From Axinella damicornis (taxonomy: Eukaryota > Porifera > Demospongiae > Axinellida > Axinellidae), in assembly GCA_963931865.1 (NCBI GenBank), contig OZ007513.1:13157894-13221893 (forward strand): a DNA stretch of 64,000 nt, given 5' to 3'. The translations under genes and the position numbers were made by a program. The notes under the pieces are model-generated. The model did no database searches, had not been told where the DNA came from, and was given only the letters and a program-made list of their open reading frames with translations. Shown here in pieces: positions 22,690 to 32,771 of the stretch (its first letter is position 1; every line of letters starts with the position of its first letter).

Positions 22690-22741
22690 AATTAATTACA
22701 TTATTTACAGCCAATTTTTCCACTACCAGGAGTGTAATGAC
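22690..22741 (-). mobile_element. Isolated LINE 3'-end remnant
   Basis: On the minus strand the text ACTCCTGGTA...GGAAAAATTG...TGTAAATAATGTAATTAA matches the 3' end of LINE copy C (39328-39385). It is probably a severely 5'-truncated insertion. Confidence 0.6.
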
Positions 22742-23569
22742 ACAACTGGGGACCAGGTGTCTTTATTCACTGCTTGGACTGGACTGGACGGGACTCACCC
22801 TAAAATTTTTCAGTGTAGCACAGAAGCTAAGCATTATATTCACTCACTAAAGTTGCCTGCAGAGACAGGTTAGCCTGTCTTTCCTCCAGTCGGTAGAGGT
22901 CAAAGGTCACATCGTTGATGATAGATGAATATTATTTCTGCTTCCTATGCTTCAGCAAAAGGCTGGAGTTCGCTTTCTGCAGTAAATAAAAGCTCTAATC
23001 AGTCTCCATCAGTGCAGTAATCAATAGTGGGACAATACTAGTATACTACAATGGGATATGTAATATCAGGGCCTGGACACAGAGGCTCTACAAGGTACCT
23101 ATCAATCATTTTAGGTATGCAGGAAGTCTCGTCCCAACTGGGTACTCCCCTTGTTGCAAGATTTGATGTACCTATTGACACAACTGGGGACTAAGGAATT
23201 CATTCAGCAGGTGTACTGACAAACCATGATAAGTGCTCACACAGGCCTAACACAACTGAACTGTAATCCTATCCCATTCCATTAGAGCCCCAGTTGAGTC
23301 AGTATATCTTCACCAGACCCTTCCTTCCCATGTGTCCAAAGGGTGTGGCATTGAGGGGCATTCTAAACGTGGAATTGAGAAGTGGGAAAATGGTTTACCA
23401 GCTTAGTGTGATGGTGCTCCATTCACTAACAAGTGATCCTGAATGCCTGACTTTCCCAAGCATGGGAATTTTAAGGGGGAATATAGAGTCCCAGATGAAA
23501 ATCAAATTCCATACCAATCCACCCCTGGGCAAAGTAGTATTTCCATCTAGGACTCTATTACTTGGAAAG

Positions 23570-23696
23570 TAGCCTCGTTCCCAGGCACTGCCTATCTTTT
23601 CATTGCTTGCAGTACGGCACGCCACACAGAGCTTTTTGTCACTTTCCGTACTGCAAGCGATGAAATGCTTGCTGGTGGGGCCCGGGAACAATGCTA
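23570..23696. mobile_element. Short TAGCCTCG-family palindromic element
   Basis: The left end is TAGCCTCGTTCCCAGGC; the right end reads CCCGGGAACAATGCTA, an imperfect complement. The interior is palindromic (TTGCAGTACGG / CCGTACTGCAA). No coding function. Confidence 0.55.
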
Positions 23697-24410
23697 GTCT
23701 AGTCGTATATCTATCGGATTTAGTGTTCTAGCTTGAACCACTTGTATAATCGTTGAGATCTGTGGTTTCAACGACAACACTAAATCAAAACAGACTAGTG
23801 TGGCACCTCTCAAGTTACAACCCTGAGATTGATGAAATGCCACAAAGATATTGCCAGGGTTAGTTACTTGTGTGCCCTGATTCACCCAATGTGGCAAGGG
23901 GATACTAAACAAAGAACCCTCAAAACAAAAAGGTGGGAGGCGAATATCACCCCACCGGCTAGGGCTAGGGCTAGGGCTAGCGCTACGGTTGGTATGGATT
24001 CTATGCTTCAGCATAATAGTCACCATGTGTTCATGAATACAATATTACAACTCAATTCCCAGAAGCACAATCCACGCAGTCATAAGCGACAGTCATAAGC
24101 GACAGTCATAAGCGACAATCGGCAAAGCTTCTGCTAATGAGTTGCTTGGCTTCAGTACTTGGAAGTGTGTATTCTAAGCAGCTGCTAAGCGGCTGCTAAT
24201 GAGTGGCTTCAGTACTTGGAAGTGTGTATTCTAAGCACCTCAGGGAATTTCTAGAGGATGTACCCAAACCACAGGCACTTAGCTCTAATGGGCAAAGTTG
24301 ATGATGAGGCCATGTGAACTGAATTTGGGCTGTTGCTCAGGCACACAGCAAGGACATAATTATCATCCAACATGATAAGTGACTGGATGAAATACATTAC
24401 AGCCAGTGGG

Positions 24411-24551
24411 TCTTAGACACTCGTAGCAGGTTTCTTCAAGGATTTGAATCCTGAGGGTGACGTCATAAATACCGAGGCTAAAGCCTAGGTACTTATGATG
24501 TCACCCAAGGGATTCAAATCCGAGAAGAAACTGTGGCTACGAGTGTCCAAG
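24411..24551. mobile_element. 141-bp foldback element
   Basis: The left arm TAGACACTCGTAGCAGGTTT...GGGTGACGTCATAA and right arm TTATGATGTCACCC...GTGGCTACGAGTGTCCA are imperfect reverse complements around a short centre. Just upstream, 24080-24117 holds three 15-bp AGTCATAAGCGACAG repeats and 24132-24238 a directly duplicated segment of about 45 bp. Confidence 0.7.
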
Positions 24552-25151
24552 TGGCTTAGAAAATTGCACTTTGCCGTTGCGAAACAGAGACGACATCGAC
24601 TACTTGCAGCATCCCAGCTGTTTGAAGGCCCAGCTGTTTGAAGGCCCAATGGGAGCTCTGGAGACACTGAAGTTGCTGAAAACCGAACGAAAGAGCTGTT
24701 TCTCAGTGGAAACATTGCGGCGGCAGAGCTACGGAATCAGAGGGAGCGACAAGTGGTAAGGGGAAGCGATAATTCCAAGACCTGAGACATTCAGAATGCG
24801 CGGAAAGTCACAGCAGTTCACAAGAGGTACACGGAAAGTGAACACCCAGTGGGCAGAGAACACATGGCGTGAAAGACTAGAACAGCAGTCAATTAAGCAC
24901 AGAAACCAAACTCCTGCCTTTTGTTGAAGCATAGGAAACAGAAATAATATTTCTCCATCATCTTTGGCTATGACTGAAGCTCACTGTTGAAGCTCATTAA
25001 ATATGCACATGACCTTTAACCTTTCCTGAACCAGTGTATAACAGGTAAAGGGAGAAGTTTATGTTTTGCTTCTGAAAATGGCTGGGAAAGGCATTAATTT
25101 TTTATGCAATTTTGGGTGAGTCCAGTAGTCCAGTCCAGTGAATAGACACTG

Positions 25152-25848
25152 CCCCTGCGGTTGGGTTTCGTCACTACTAAGACACCTCATTAGCGCACTC
25201 TACACCAAACGTAACTAGCAACCACTTGGCTAGTTCCTGAGCGAGTGGGTCATACTAGCCACGTTGTGGCATAGCAGCGCAATGCATGACAGCCAGTGGG
25301 TCATACTAGCCAAGTTGTTGCAAAAACATTTCGAACATAATTCCCAAAATTCCCAACATAATCCATCATCCCCCCCCCCCCCCCCCCCCAAATTCCTTCA
25401 AGCTTGAAAGAGCACTCACTTGCTGACTATATTATCTGGTTCTGATAGCTAGCAGTTGATCTTCATTCAAGCTTGATGGAAATAGGGTAATTATGTATGT
25501 CTGGGAGTTGTATTACCTTTGCCAGTTGGTTAGGGTTAAGGTTAGGTTTGCAACTTATAGGGGTCACTGCAATCATTTCAATGAATCTGTAACTCCCATC
25601 AAACACATGCACCAAGGTGAAAAGGACCTTTGAGTTTTTGCTTGCATGCGTGCACCACTGTAAAAGGAGAAAGGTTGTTTTAACCATGCAGGCTCTGGTC
25701 ACCGTAGTTGCCTCTCAGTGTCTCCTCCACTGCGGTGACCAAGGAGTACTGTGCTCACAACTGTGAGGCTACTCCAAGTTACCACAAACTAAGAAACTCG
25801 ACCTAGCCTGCTCAACAGGCCTAGCAGGTGATCCGATCTACGCTGCTA
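25152..25848. other. No gene recognised; C-run
   Basis: A 20-C run lies at 25370-25389, and direct repeats of GTGGGTCATACTAGCCA at about 25246 and 25296. No coding signal is seen. Confidence 0.5.
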
Positions 25849-26016
25849 CACTTGTGTGTGCTTACTCCCACAGTGGAGGAGTCATGAGATCTCATCACAG
25901 TTGACAGGATGTAACGTAAAACTTGCCACATCAAGTTTTACGTTTCATCCTGTCGCATGCTTTAACTGTGATGAGATCTCATGATGACTCCACTGTGGAG
26001 TAAGCACACACAAGTG
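25849..26016. mobile_element. 168-bp foldback element
   Basis: The left arm CACTTGTGTGTGCTTACTCC... and right arm ...GGAGTAAGCACACACAAGTG are near-perfect complements (including GTCATGAGATCTCATCACAG), meeting at AACTTG/CAAGTT. It could form a long hairpin. Its right end overlaps the left end of the next inverted repeat. Confidence 0.85.
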
Positions 26017-26279
26017 CAGCCTACTTTGTTCCTATTAGCAGCGTATGGTGGTGAACTGAAATGAGAGCCTACAGCTGATGAATAGCAACATGGTAGTGAA
26101 ACCCATCACTTTGTGGTTGAGTAGGCATGGTTGCCCAACCCACATTAAGTACAGTGACCATGTTTCTTCTGTACTTCTATACTTCTCCTAGTACCCTGGA
26201 ACTAACATAAATAGGCCTACTAGGTTTTCCTGATAGGATCCTAATAGGTTTCCTATAGGATAAAAGTAGGCTGCACTTG
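26011..26279. mobile_element. 269-bp element sharing its end with the preceding foldback
   Basis: CAAGTGCAGCCTACTTTGTT at 26011 is matched by the inverted AAAGTAGGCTGCACTTG ending at 26279. Inside the right end lies AATAGGTTTCCTATAGGA. The first six bases are also the last bases of the 25849 foldback, suggesting either nested insertion or one element with three arms. Confidence 0.6.
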
Positions 26280-26310
26280 TGCGCTCATTCCTTGATCACC
26301 ATAGTGTCAA

Positions 26311-26707
26311 CATAGATAATAGAACTTCTATTATCTATGGTGTCAAGCAAGAGCGCATAAGTAGGTCGCAATGGCACGGAGTGGTATTCTTGTCAGCACT
26401 GCTGTTCAATGAAGCAGCCTATATCCAGTTCCCCACTGGTTCATGAGAGCTCTGCACCGCCAAAAACATTTCGTTGTTTTACCAAAGTGTTTGGTTACAT
26501 GTAACTACTACGTAGCTACACTTGAGTGACTCACATGTTCATGCTGGAATGTAGTGGTTAATGTACTTAATTATAAAAATAGTAGGTGGCTACTGAAGTT
26601 TACTCAAGTGACACTCAGGTACACGCTCCCACCTTTTCCTGTTAGCTACAACCTCATGCTATTTCTGTGAATGCATGTATTCATAGAAATAGCATGAGGT
26701 TCTAGCT
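26311..26707. repeat. Two hairpins (26311-26339 and 26644-26707)
   Basis: CATAGATAATAGAA-CTTC-TATTATCTATG forms a small palindrome. AGCTACAACCTCATGCTATT... at 26644 pairs with AATAGCATGAGGTTCTAGCT ending at 26707, giving arms of about 29 bases. No other function is visible. Confidence 0.75.
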
Positions 26708-26734
26708 AAGCGGAAACCCCTTTCCTGTTAGAGT

Positions 26735-26772
26735 TAGTCTCGTTCCCAGACCCTCATCTGGGCATGAGACTA
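26735..26772. mobile_element. 38-bp TAGTCTCG-family mini-insertion with 9-bp target duplication
   Basis: The 38-bp insert runs from TAGTCTCGTTCCCAGACC to GGGCATGAGACTA and is flanked by TGTTAGAGT at 26726-26734 and 26773-26781. Ends and duplication size match the 600-bp palindrome at 30696, so this seems to be an extreme internal-deletion member or an excision remnant of that family. Confidence 0.75.
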
Positions 26773-26779
26773 TGTTAGA

Positions 26780-27906
26780 GTGTGCTATCCAGTGAGTGTT
26801 GGGATTGTTTTACGGGATGGTGAGACCATTATTGAATGCTGCATGACCTAGCTGTATTGGCTCGCATATGTCAAACATCACATGTACTAGCTATGTAGAT
26901 TTTTCCTTGTTATTGTTAGGATTTGGTTGTATATTAGAGGATTGTCCATGATTATACTGGAGGTTGGTCATGCACTGAGGTAGATTGAAGCCCTACAGAT
27001 AATTACATGGGGTAGCCTCGATCCTATGCAGGCCCGCACCGTTTTCGCAAATGAAGAATGGCGGAGGCATGGGTATGAGGCTATAGCAATGGAGTATGGG
27101 TCTAAGTAAGATAGAGCTGTCCCATTTAACATCTCTGGGGAACCTAGAGCAGTGGTAATTGCACGGTCCCTCAGCTCAAGTGTAGTTTAATGAAGCATAC
27201 CATAGTCCCTAGATTGAGGGATTCTAATACGTACTCCAAAGTGCACACAGGACTGCACTCAATGCAACAGGAAGAGAGTATATAGTGACGTGCAGATAAG
27301 CCGATATTCCAATAACCGACAGTCATTGATAGTGGCTAATGCAATGTGCATCCAATGCCACGCATGCCATAATGTCAGAATGACTTTACATGTAGTCTGC
27401 ATCGACCGAGAAATTATTGCTGCATGTGAAAAACGACATCAGTCGCTGTAGTACCGCTATACCGATTATAATATCCAATGTTCATCCGATTAAGCGCATT
27501 TTGAGTAAATTGCCAAGATTATCTTGTGTATACACTGTGCAAGGAGTATTTCACATCAGTGGACTTATTTAAGTTGAAGTTGAGTATTGCTCAGATCAGC
27601 ATACAGTACTTGTATATAACAAGCTGCCCACTGCTGTGATCAAAATATTGGCATAAGTTGTAGAATTTCATCTTACCTCCTGAAGGTCCCCCATCCCTCC
27701 TGATGGTCTGCCCCCCATCCCTCCAGATGGTCCCCATCCCTCCTGATGGTCCCTTCCTGATGGTCCCCATCCCTCCTGATGCAGCAACCTCACACCTCCC
27801 ATGCACCTAAAATAATGAGTGACTGAAAATTATGTGACGTTTAATTGCATGCATGGTCAAAGAATCACACTCCTCTCCCTCTCTCTATGCTCCACCCTTG
27901 CATCAT

Positions 27907-27940
<34 letters not shown>

Positions 27941-28860
27941 TGTACCTTCCTCCTCTGTACCTCTTCATGCTTCAACCCTCCCAATCCTCCTCTTCCTCCT
28001 TGAAAATGAGTGACAGAAATGGGGATTGTGATGCAAAAGGAGGTGAAAAAAAGGATATGTAACATCCACACTACGTCATTCACTACATCCTCCACGCTCT
28101 TCCTTAATGCTGGGCGATATTGAAATTTTGCATATCGATTATTGTGAACTTAATATTTATCGATATATTGGGTAGTGGGTTGGATTGGTATCCAGTAGCA
28201 TACGGCTCACACAACTGGTACTAACCTTGGTTGAAACGTATGGCATTTCCAACTGCCTATGCTGTCTTAAGCTACCAGTGGAACCCCAGTCTTTGCCGTT
28301 TGATATCCACACAGGAGCAGCGCCAGAGATTCACACAAGCAACAACCAAAGGTGATGACTACAACTAGCACAAGGTGAAGCTACAGCTATCACCACGACG
28401 AACTACTCTGCTCCGCTCCGGTCAGACCACAGTTCTTGGTAATCCATCAAACACTCTATGTTTAGTAAATTAGTACACACACCAATACCTGGCCATCTGG
28501 GGGTGCACGCACATCTTGGCCATGCACTCATGACTACCCTAGCCTCCGGCCGTCCCAGGCTCTCCACAACATGTGGGGAGGAGAGAGCCTACACGTAGTA
28601 ACCTTAGCAAGAAAACTGGGCTGTCAATTTCTGGAGTGTTATCATGTGATAAATGAAATACACTCTCGCTTTGGTAGTAAATGCCGCATGACTTACTAAG
28701 CTGTCAGATGCTATTGACAACATCAATCTCTGTTTCAAGGCATCCCCATCCTCGCAAGCATCTGGCTTGCCATTCAATTTCATTAGATGGCTTACTTTTG
28801 AATCGCCAAATCACCACATCAACCATCACGAAAATTTCCCGTGTCTGGCCTGCCATTTAC
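26780..28860. other. No gene recognised; simple repeats
   Basis: It contains another TAGCCTCG-type pair at 27014-27091 (TAGCCTCGATCC...GTATGAGGCTA), a 19-bp minisatellite (CCCCATCCCTCCTGATGGT) at about 27675-27780 and a 30-C run at 27908-27937. Near 28108 CTGGGCGATATTG with TATCGATATA resembles ends of hAT-type MITEs, without a partner being visible. No exon was called. Confidence 0.5.
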
Positions 28861-29367
28861 ATGTACCGTCCCATATAGAAATGCCAAGCTTGTTACAACC
28901 TGGTGGCAAGGTTGTGACAAGGTCACCAGCCTTGTGACAACCTTGTACTTGGTCCAAACAAGCTTGTGACAACCTTGTACTGTTAACTCCCCTACCTTGT
29001 AACAACCTTGTATGATTTCAACAAGCTTGTGACAACCTGGTACTTTTAACTCCCTACCTTGTAACAACCTTGCATGATTTCAACAAGCTTGTGACAACCT
29101 GGTACAGTTAACTTGCCAACCTTGTGACAACCTTGAAAGATTGCCACTTTGGTGAACAACCTTGTGACATCCTGGTATACACCAGTACTGTAATCTAACC
29201 TACCTTGTAACAAGCTTGTGCGATTTCCACCTAGCTAGCTAGCTTGAAGAACATGGTTGTGACTCCTTCTTTTATACTGCATTCAACACATAGCTACCTT
29301 ATAGCTAGCTACCTTATGTTTATTTTCCAACTCAAAAAGCCATAGATGACATGTACATGCATGTAAA

Positions 29368-30160
29368 CACATCCTGAGTTAGAAGCTGCTATATCCAGCT
29401 TCTAACTCAGGGTGTGCATCCATGTACTTTGTGGCTTTTGCGCTGCACAAGAGCCACAACAACCTTCATGACACATTTGTCAGCACCTGGAGCATGCATG
29501 TTCCATCACCGTGATGTACATGGTTACCAGTAGCATGCTTCCGATAACTGTACTGGAACCTGCATAGACTGGAATATGCATGCATCAGTGGAACTAGCTT
29601 TATACCCAGACCTTCTTACCCCAGCATTTGTCACTTGCGGCACTACCATGCACGGGGAAGGACTGGTAGCTAAAACTTGTCATGTGCAGTGACATACGTA
29701 CATGCACATTGGATTTGGGTGGACGTGTGGCCTGAGGAACTCCGGAGTGCCACCAGTCGCAGCCATGGGCCACTGAGTGGTCAACATCAGGCAGTGTTGG
29801 TTACGTTTCTTGAGTTCAGAAAGCTGACCGAGAGCTGTACAGAAAGAATGTGCAACTCCTCCAATGTACAGGTATGTCACGTGCGTGGCTAGTTTACCAG
29901 GCCTTCCCCCGTGCTAGTACTGCAAGCGACAAATGGTGGGGTGAGAAGGCATGCAACCGGAACATCTATGCATGGAAAATAATTCTGTGGAATGAATCCT
30001 GCACATAACGGGTTGCATGTACACTACTTAGTTACTTGGTTGCTAATGTAAACTATGTTTTGATGTCATGTACCTCCCACTTTTGGTTGCTAATGTAAAC
30101 TAATTAATCATTGTTTGACGTCATATTCACCAATTTGGTTGCTGATGTAAACTGTTTTCA
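29368..30160. other. Hairpin and degenerate tandem repeats, no gene recognised
   Basis: CACATCCTGAGTTAGAAGCTG pairs with CAGCTTCTAACTCAGGGTG (29368-29415). At 30030-30160 there are three degenerate copies of TTGGTTGCTAATGTAAACT spaced about 55-65 bp apart. No coding signal is seen. Confidence 0.55.
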
Positions 30161-30695
30161 GAGCTTCGCGTTCGAGCTTGTTTGATTAGCTAGCTAGCCA
30201 GAGTCGAGTCAGAGTTCGCTACCGGTTGTGGAAACAAAGCGTGCCATCATCATGCCCTACCTTGACCTGGAAACCCGGTAGCATCAACAGGAAACACTAC
30301 TGGACAGCTGGTGTACGCATGGACCATTGGTGCAGACAGAACTTGGGGACTGCAGCATCCTCTCCTAACTCGGGGATTATCGCGGGTAAGTCTAGACTAT
30401 AATGTACAAACTGGGGCAAGTACGAAGAACGGCTCCTTATGGTTGAACTAAGGCACTGAGGGGCCGGTCCTCTTACACATGTACATAATTTCCCCTTGTG
30501 TGTACCGTGACCGCAAGGCACTGAACTGTCTTGATATTTATGAAGCCTGAGAGCCTCTGCACCTAGTACTTACGTTAGTGTTGTGCTTATAGACAAGTTA
30601 GCACGCTTGCCACTTCGACCGTATGCTTTCAAGCATTGAAAGAAGAGTGTGGCCAGCAAGTTGGTTTTGCGATCAACAACCAAGTTGGTTCACTC

Positions 30696-31295
30696 TAGCC
30701 TCGTTCCCAGGCCTACCCCGTTTTTTCTGTTCTTCGGTTTCCGTTGACAATAATACACGGATGCGGAAGGGCGGCGAAAAACGCGGAAGGCCTGGTACGA
30801 TTCATCACGTGAGTGACGTCAGGTAGACGCAAGGGTGGACGTAGGGGGGGCGGTGCCCTTAGTTGTTTCAGCAGGTCCTGAAGGTTGTTCATCATCCAGT
30901 CGGCTCGGTTCGAACGATCCGCGGCTAGTCGGGACTCGCAGACGATCTACACAACTTCTTGGGCGCTTTTAAAACTTATTTGCGGTTTGGCCGGGTGTGG
31001 CCCAACCGCAAATAAGTTTTAAAAGCGCCCAAGAAGTTGTGTAGATCGTCTGCGAGTCCCGACTAGCCGCGGATCGTTCGAACCGAGCCGACTGGATGAT
31101 GAACAGCCTTCAGGACCTGCTGAAACAACTAAGGACCCCGCCCCCTCTACATCCACCCTTGCGTCCACCTGACGTCACTCACGTGATGAATCGTACCAGG
31201 CCTTCCGCGTTTTTCGCCGCCCTTCCGCATCCGTGTATTATTGTCAACGGAAACCGAAGAACAGAAAAAACGGGGTAGGCCTGGGAACGAGGCTA
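30696..31295. mobile_element. 600-bp near-perfect palindromic element with 9-bp target duplication
   Basis: Two arms of about 295 bp, starting TAGCCTCGTTCCCAGGCC at 30696 and ending GGGAACGAGGCTA at 31295, are almost exact reverse complements around a short centre (CCGGGTGTGG near 31000). GGTTCACTC flanks it at 30687-30695 and 31296-31304. Open frames in the arms on opposite strands encode the same peptide and are by-products of the palindrome. The 9-bp duplication suggests Mutator-type mobilisation. Similar ends occur at 18191, 23571, 26735, 27014 and (inverted) near 758. Confidence 0.9.
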
Positions 31296-31304
31296 GGTTC
31301 ACTC

Positions 31305-32065
31305 CACTCTGCCCGTTGAGTCTTAGAATAATTGGGGGTCTTCAAGACCAAACCGCTTTTATTATTAGGCAGGCCCCTACCAATCCCGAGACCAGATATA
31401 TTGTGTGTTCTGCTATTAGGCAACTAAGCTTTGCCTTGGCCATGGCATCAATTGGTGTCAAGTAGCTTCACTTGCCTAGGCCCCTCGTTCACTTAGGTGA
31501 GTACTCCTAGCTTCATCGGATGGTGAGTCATGGGCAGCTCAAGCCTATTGCTACACATTTTCATTTGGCGTACGTACCTTGTGCTTCAGAAAGTTTCACT
31601 TGGCTATGCTCTGCTCGTTGTTGCAATCCTCGTCCCTAGCAACTAATAATTATGTCATTTCTGCGTGCAATGTGTTAAGATGTTATATGTTACTCGTTTT
31701 ACTACAATCTTTCAGGGGCAGTACATAGATACTCTATTAGAGCTGTTTAATGATCGTACGTATAACACTTTTCTTCCTACAGATGAGCCCCTCATACCCA
31801 GACAGGAAAAATAATCAGTCCCTTCCCTCCCTCCCGTGTGATGACACAAGTGGTCACAATCGTCACATGCTGGGAACTGAAAAATCTGGTATGCGAGACT
31901 GTCAAGCAGTAGCAGCCTGATCATTGTAAAGCCATTATTTATATCACTCATCATCGTAGATGTACTAGCTTTGTAATTCACTGGAACTGTTTTATCACTC
32001 ATTACCCCAGGACTTATTTAGTTATGTATATTGCATTTATTTTTATGTATGCAATGTTCAATGAT
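31305..32065. other. No gene recognised
   Basis: No motif-bearing frame, RNA gene or inverted repeat was seen in this stretch. Confidence 0.4.
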
Positions 32066-32476
32066 GTTGGCCAGGTTGTTACAACCAGATGTCCTGCTTG
32101 TTACAGTTTCAATTCCAAGGTTGTTGCATGGTTGTTACAACCTCCTTTCACAACCTTGTTGCTAGGTTGTCACAAGGTTGTTACAACCAAATACCCTGCT
32201 TGTTACAGTTTCAATTCCAAGGTTGTTTCACCCTGGGTACAAGGTTGTTGCATGGTTGTTACAACCTCCTTTCACAACCTTGTTGCTAGCTTGTCACAAG
32301 GTTGTTACAACCAAATACCCTGCTTGTTACAGTTTCAATTCCAAGGTTGTTTCACCCTGGGTACAAGGTTGCTGCATGGTTGTTACAACCTACTTTCACA
32401 AGCTTGTTGCAAGGTTGTTACTACCTTGTGACAAGGTTGTTGCATGGTTGTTTCAACCTTGGCATTTCTATATGGG

Positions 32477-32771
32477 GTAGTCGCATGTTATTAGGTGCAT
32501 GCGCCTCTAACTCCACAGGAAGGAAATGTGCGCCTATAAGCGAGATGCGCTTAATAACGAATGACATTCCTCAAAATAATAGGAAGTGCGCTTCAATTCG
32601 AATTATAAGCTTTATTCCCCTCCCTAGGATTGAAAATGGCAGAGTCTCTGGAAGAAAACTGCAGCACTTAAGAGCGAGTACCTGGGACGAGAGTTGAACC
32701 TGTGCCTAACAGTGAATATGCGCCTATAAGTGAGCTGCGCCTAATAATAGTGGGCCGTTACACGCGACTAC
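32477..32771. mobile_element. 295-bp TIR element abutting the 3.6-kb segment
   Basis: GTAGTCGCATGTTATTAGG at the left and CCTAATAATAG...ACACGCGACTAC at the right are imperfect inverted repeats. Subterminal GCGCCTATAAG occurs several times. Its left end directly touches the right end of the 28870-32476 segment, so one inserted at the edge of the other or they share a boundary. Confidence 0.5.

Larger units (their letters stand above)
22756..25151. mobile_element. Possible large relative of the GGACT-TIR MITE
   Basis: The left end (GGTGTCTTTATTCACTG, then GGACT units, then TAGCACAGAAGCTAAGCA) and right end (ATTTTGGGTGAGTCCAG...CCAGTGAATAGACACTG) are diverged versions of the 21265 element, facing each other 2.4 kb apart. 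The interior (about 23000-24890) shows no transposase and contains other repeats. This may be one element with later insertions or two unrelated solo ends. No target duplication was found. Confidence 0.4.
28870..32476. mobile_element. 3.6-kb segment bounded by inverted repeats with subterminal arrays
   Basis: CCCATATAGAAATGCCAAG at 28870 is mirrored by CTTGGCATTTCTATATGGG ending at 32476. Just inside each end is an array of short repeats built on ACAACCTTGTGACAA, in opposite orientation: about 28885-29220 on the left and 32070-32460 on the right. The right array has a unit of about 124 bp. The architecture resembles a large foldback or complex-TIR transposon. No transposase was recognised, the flanking duplication is unclear, and a separate 600-bp palindrome is inserted inside. 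Confidence 0.55.

Noticed and set aside
23957..23985. Short GGGCTA tandem repeat, considered as interstitial telomere sequence
   Set aside because: Only about four units, and the repeat differs from the TTAGGG animal telomere motif. Too short to support a telomeric origin.
30713..31278. A pair of similar 60-codon frames (MMNNLQDLLKQLR and MMNSLQDLLKQLR) on opposite strands
   Set aside because: They are the same sequence read from the two arms of the 600-bp palindrome, not two genes.
32024..32697. Open frames in the CTTGTTACAG/ACAACC repeats
   Set aside because: Tandem-repeat artefacts inside the subterminal array of the 28870-32476 segment.
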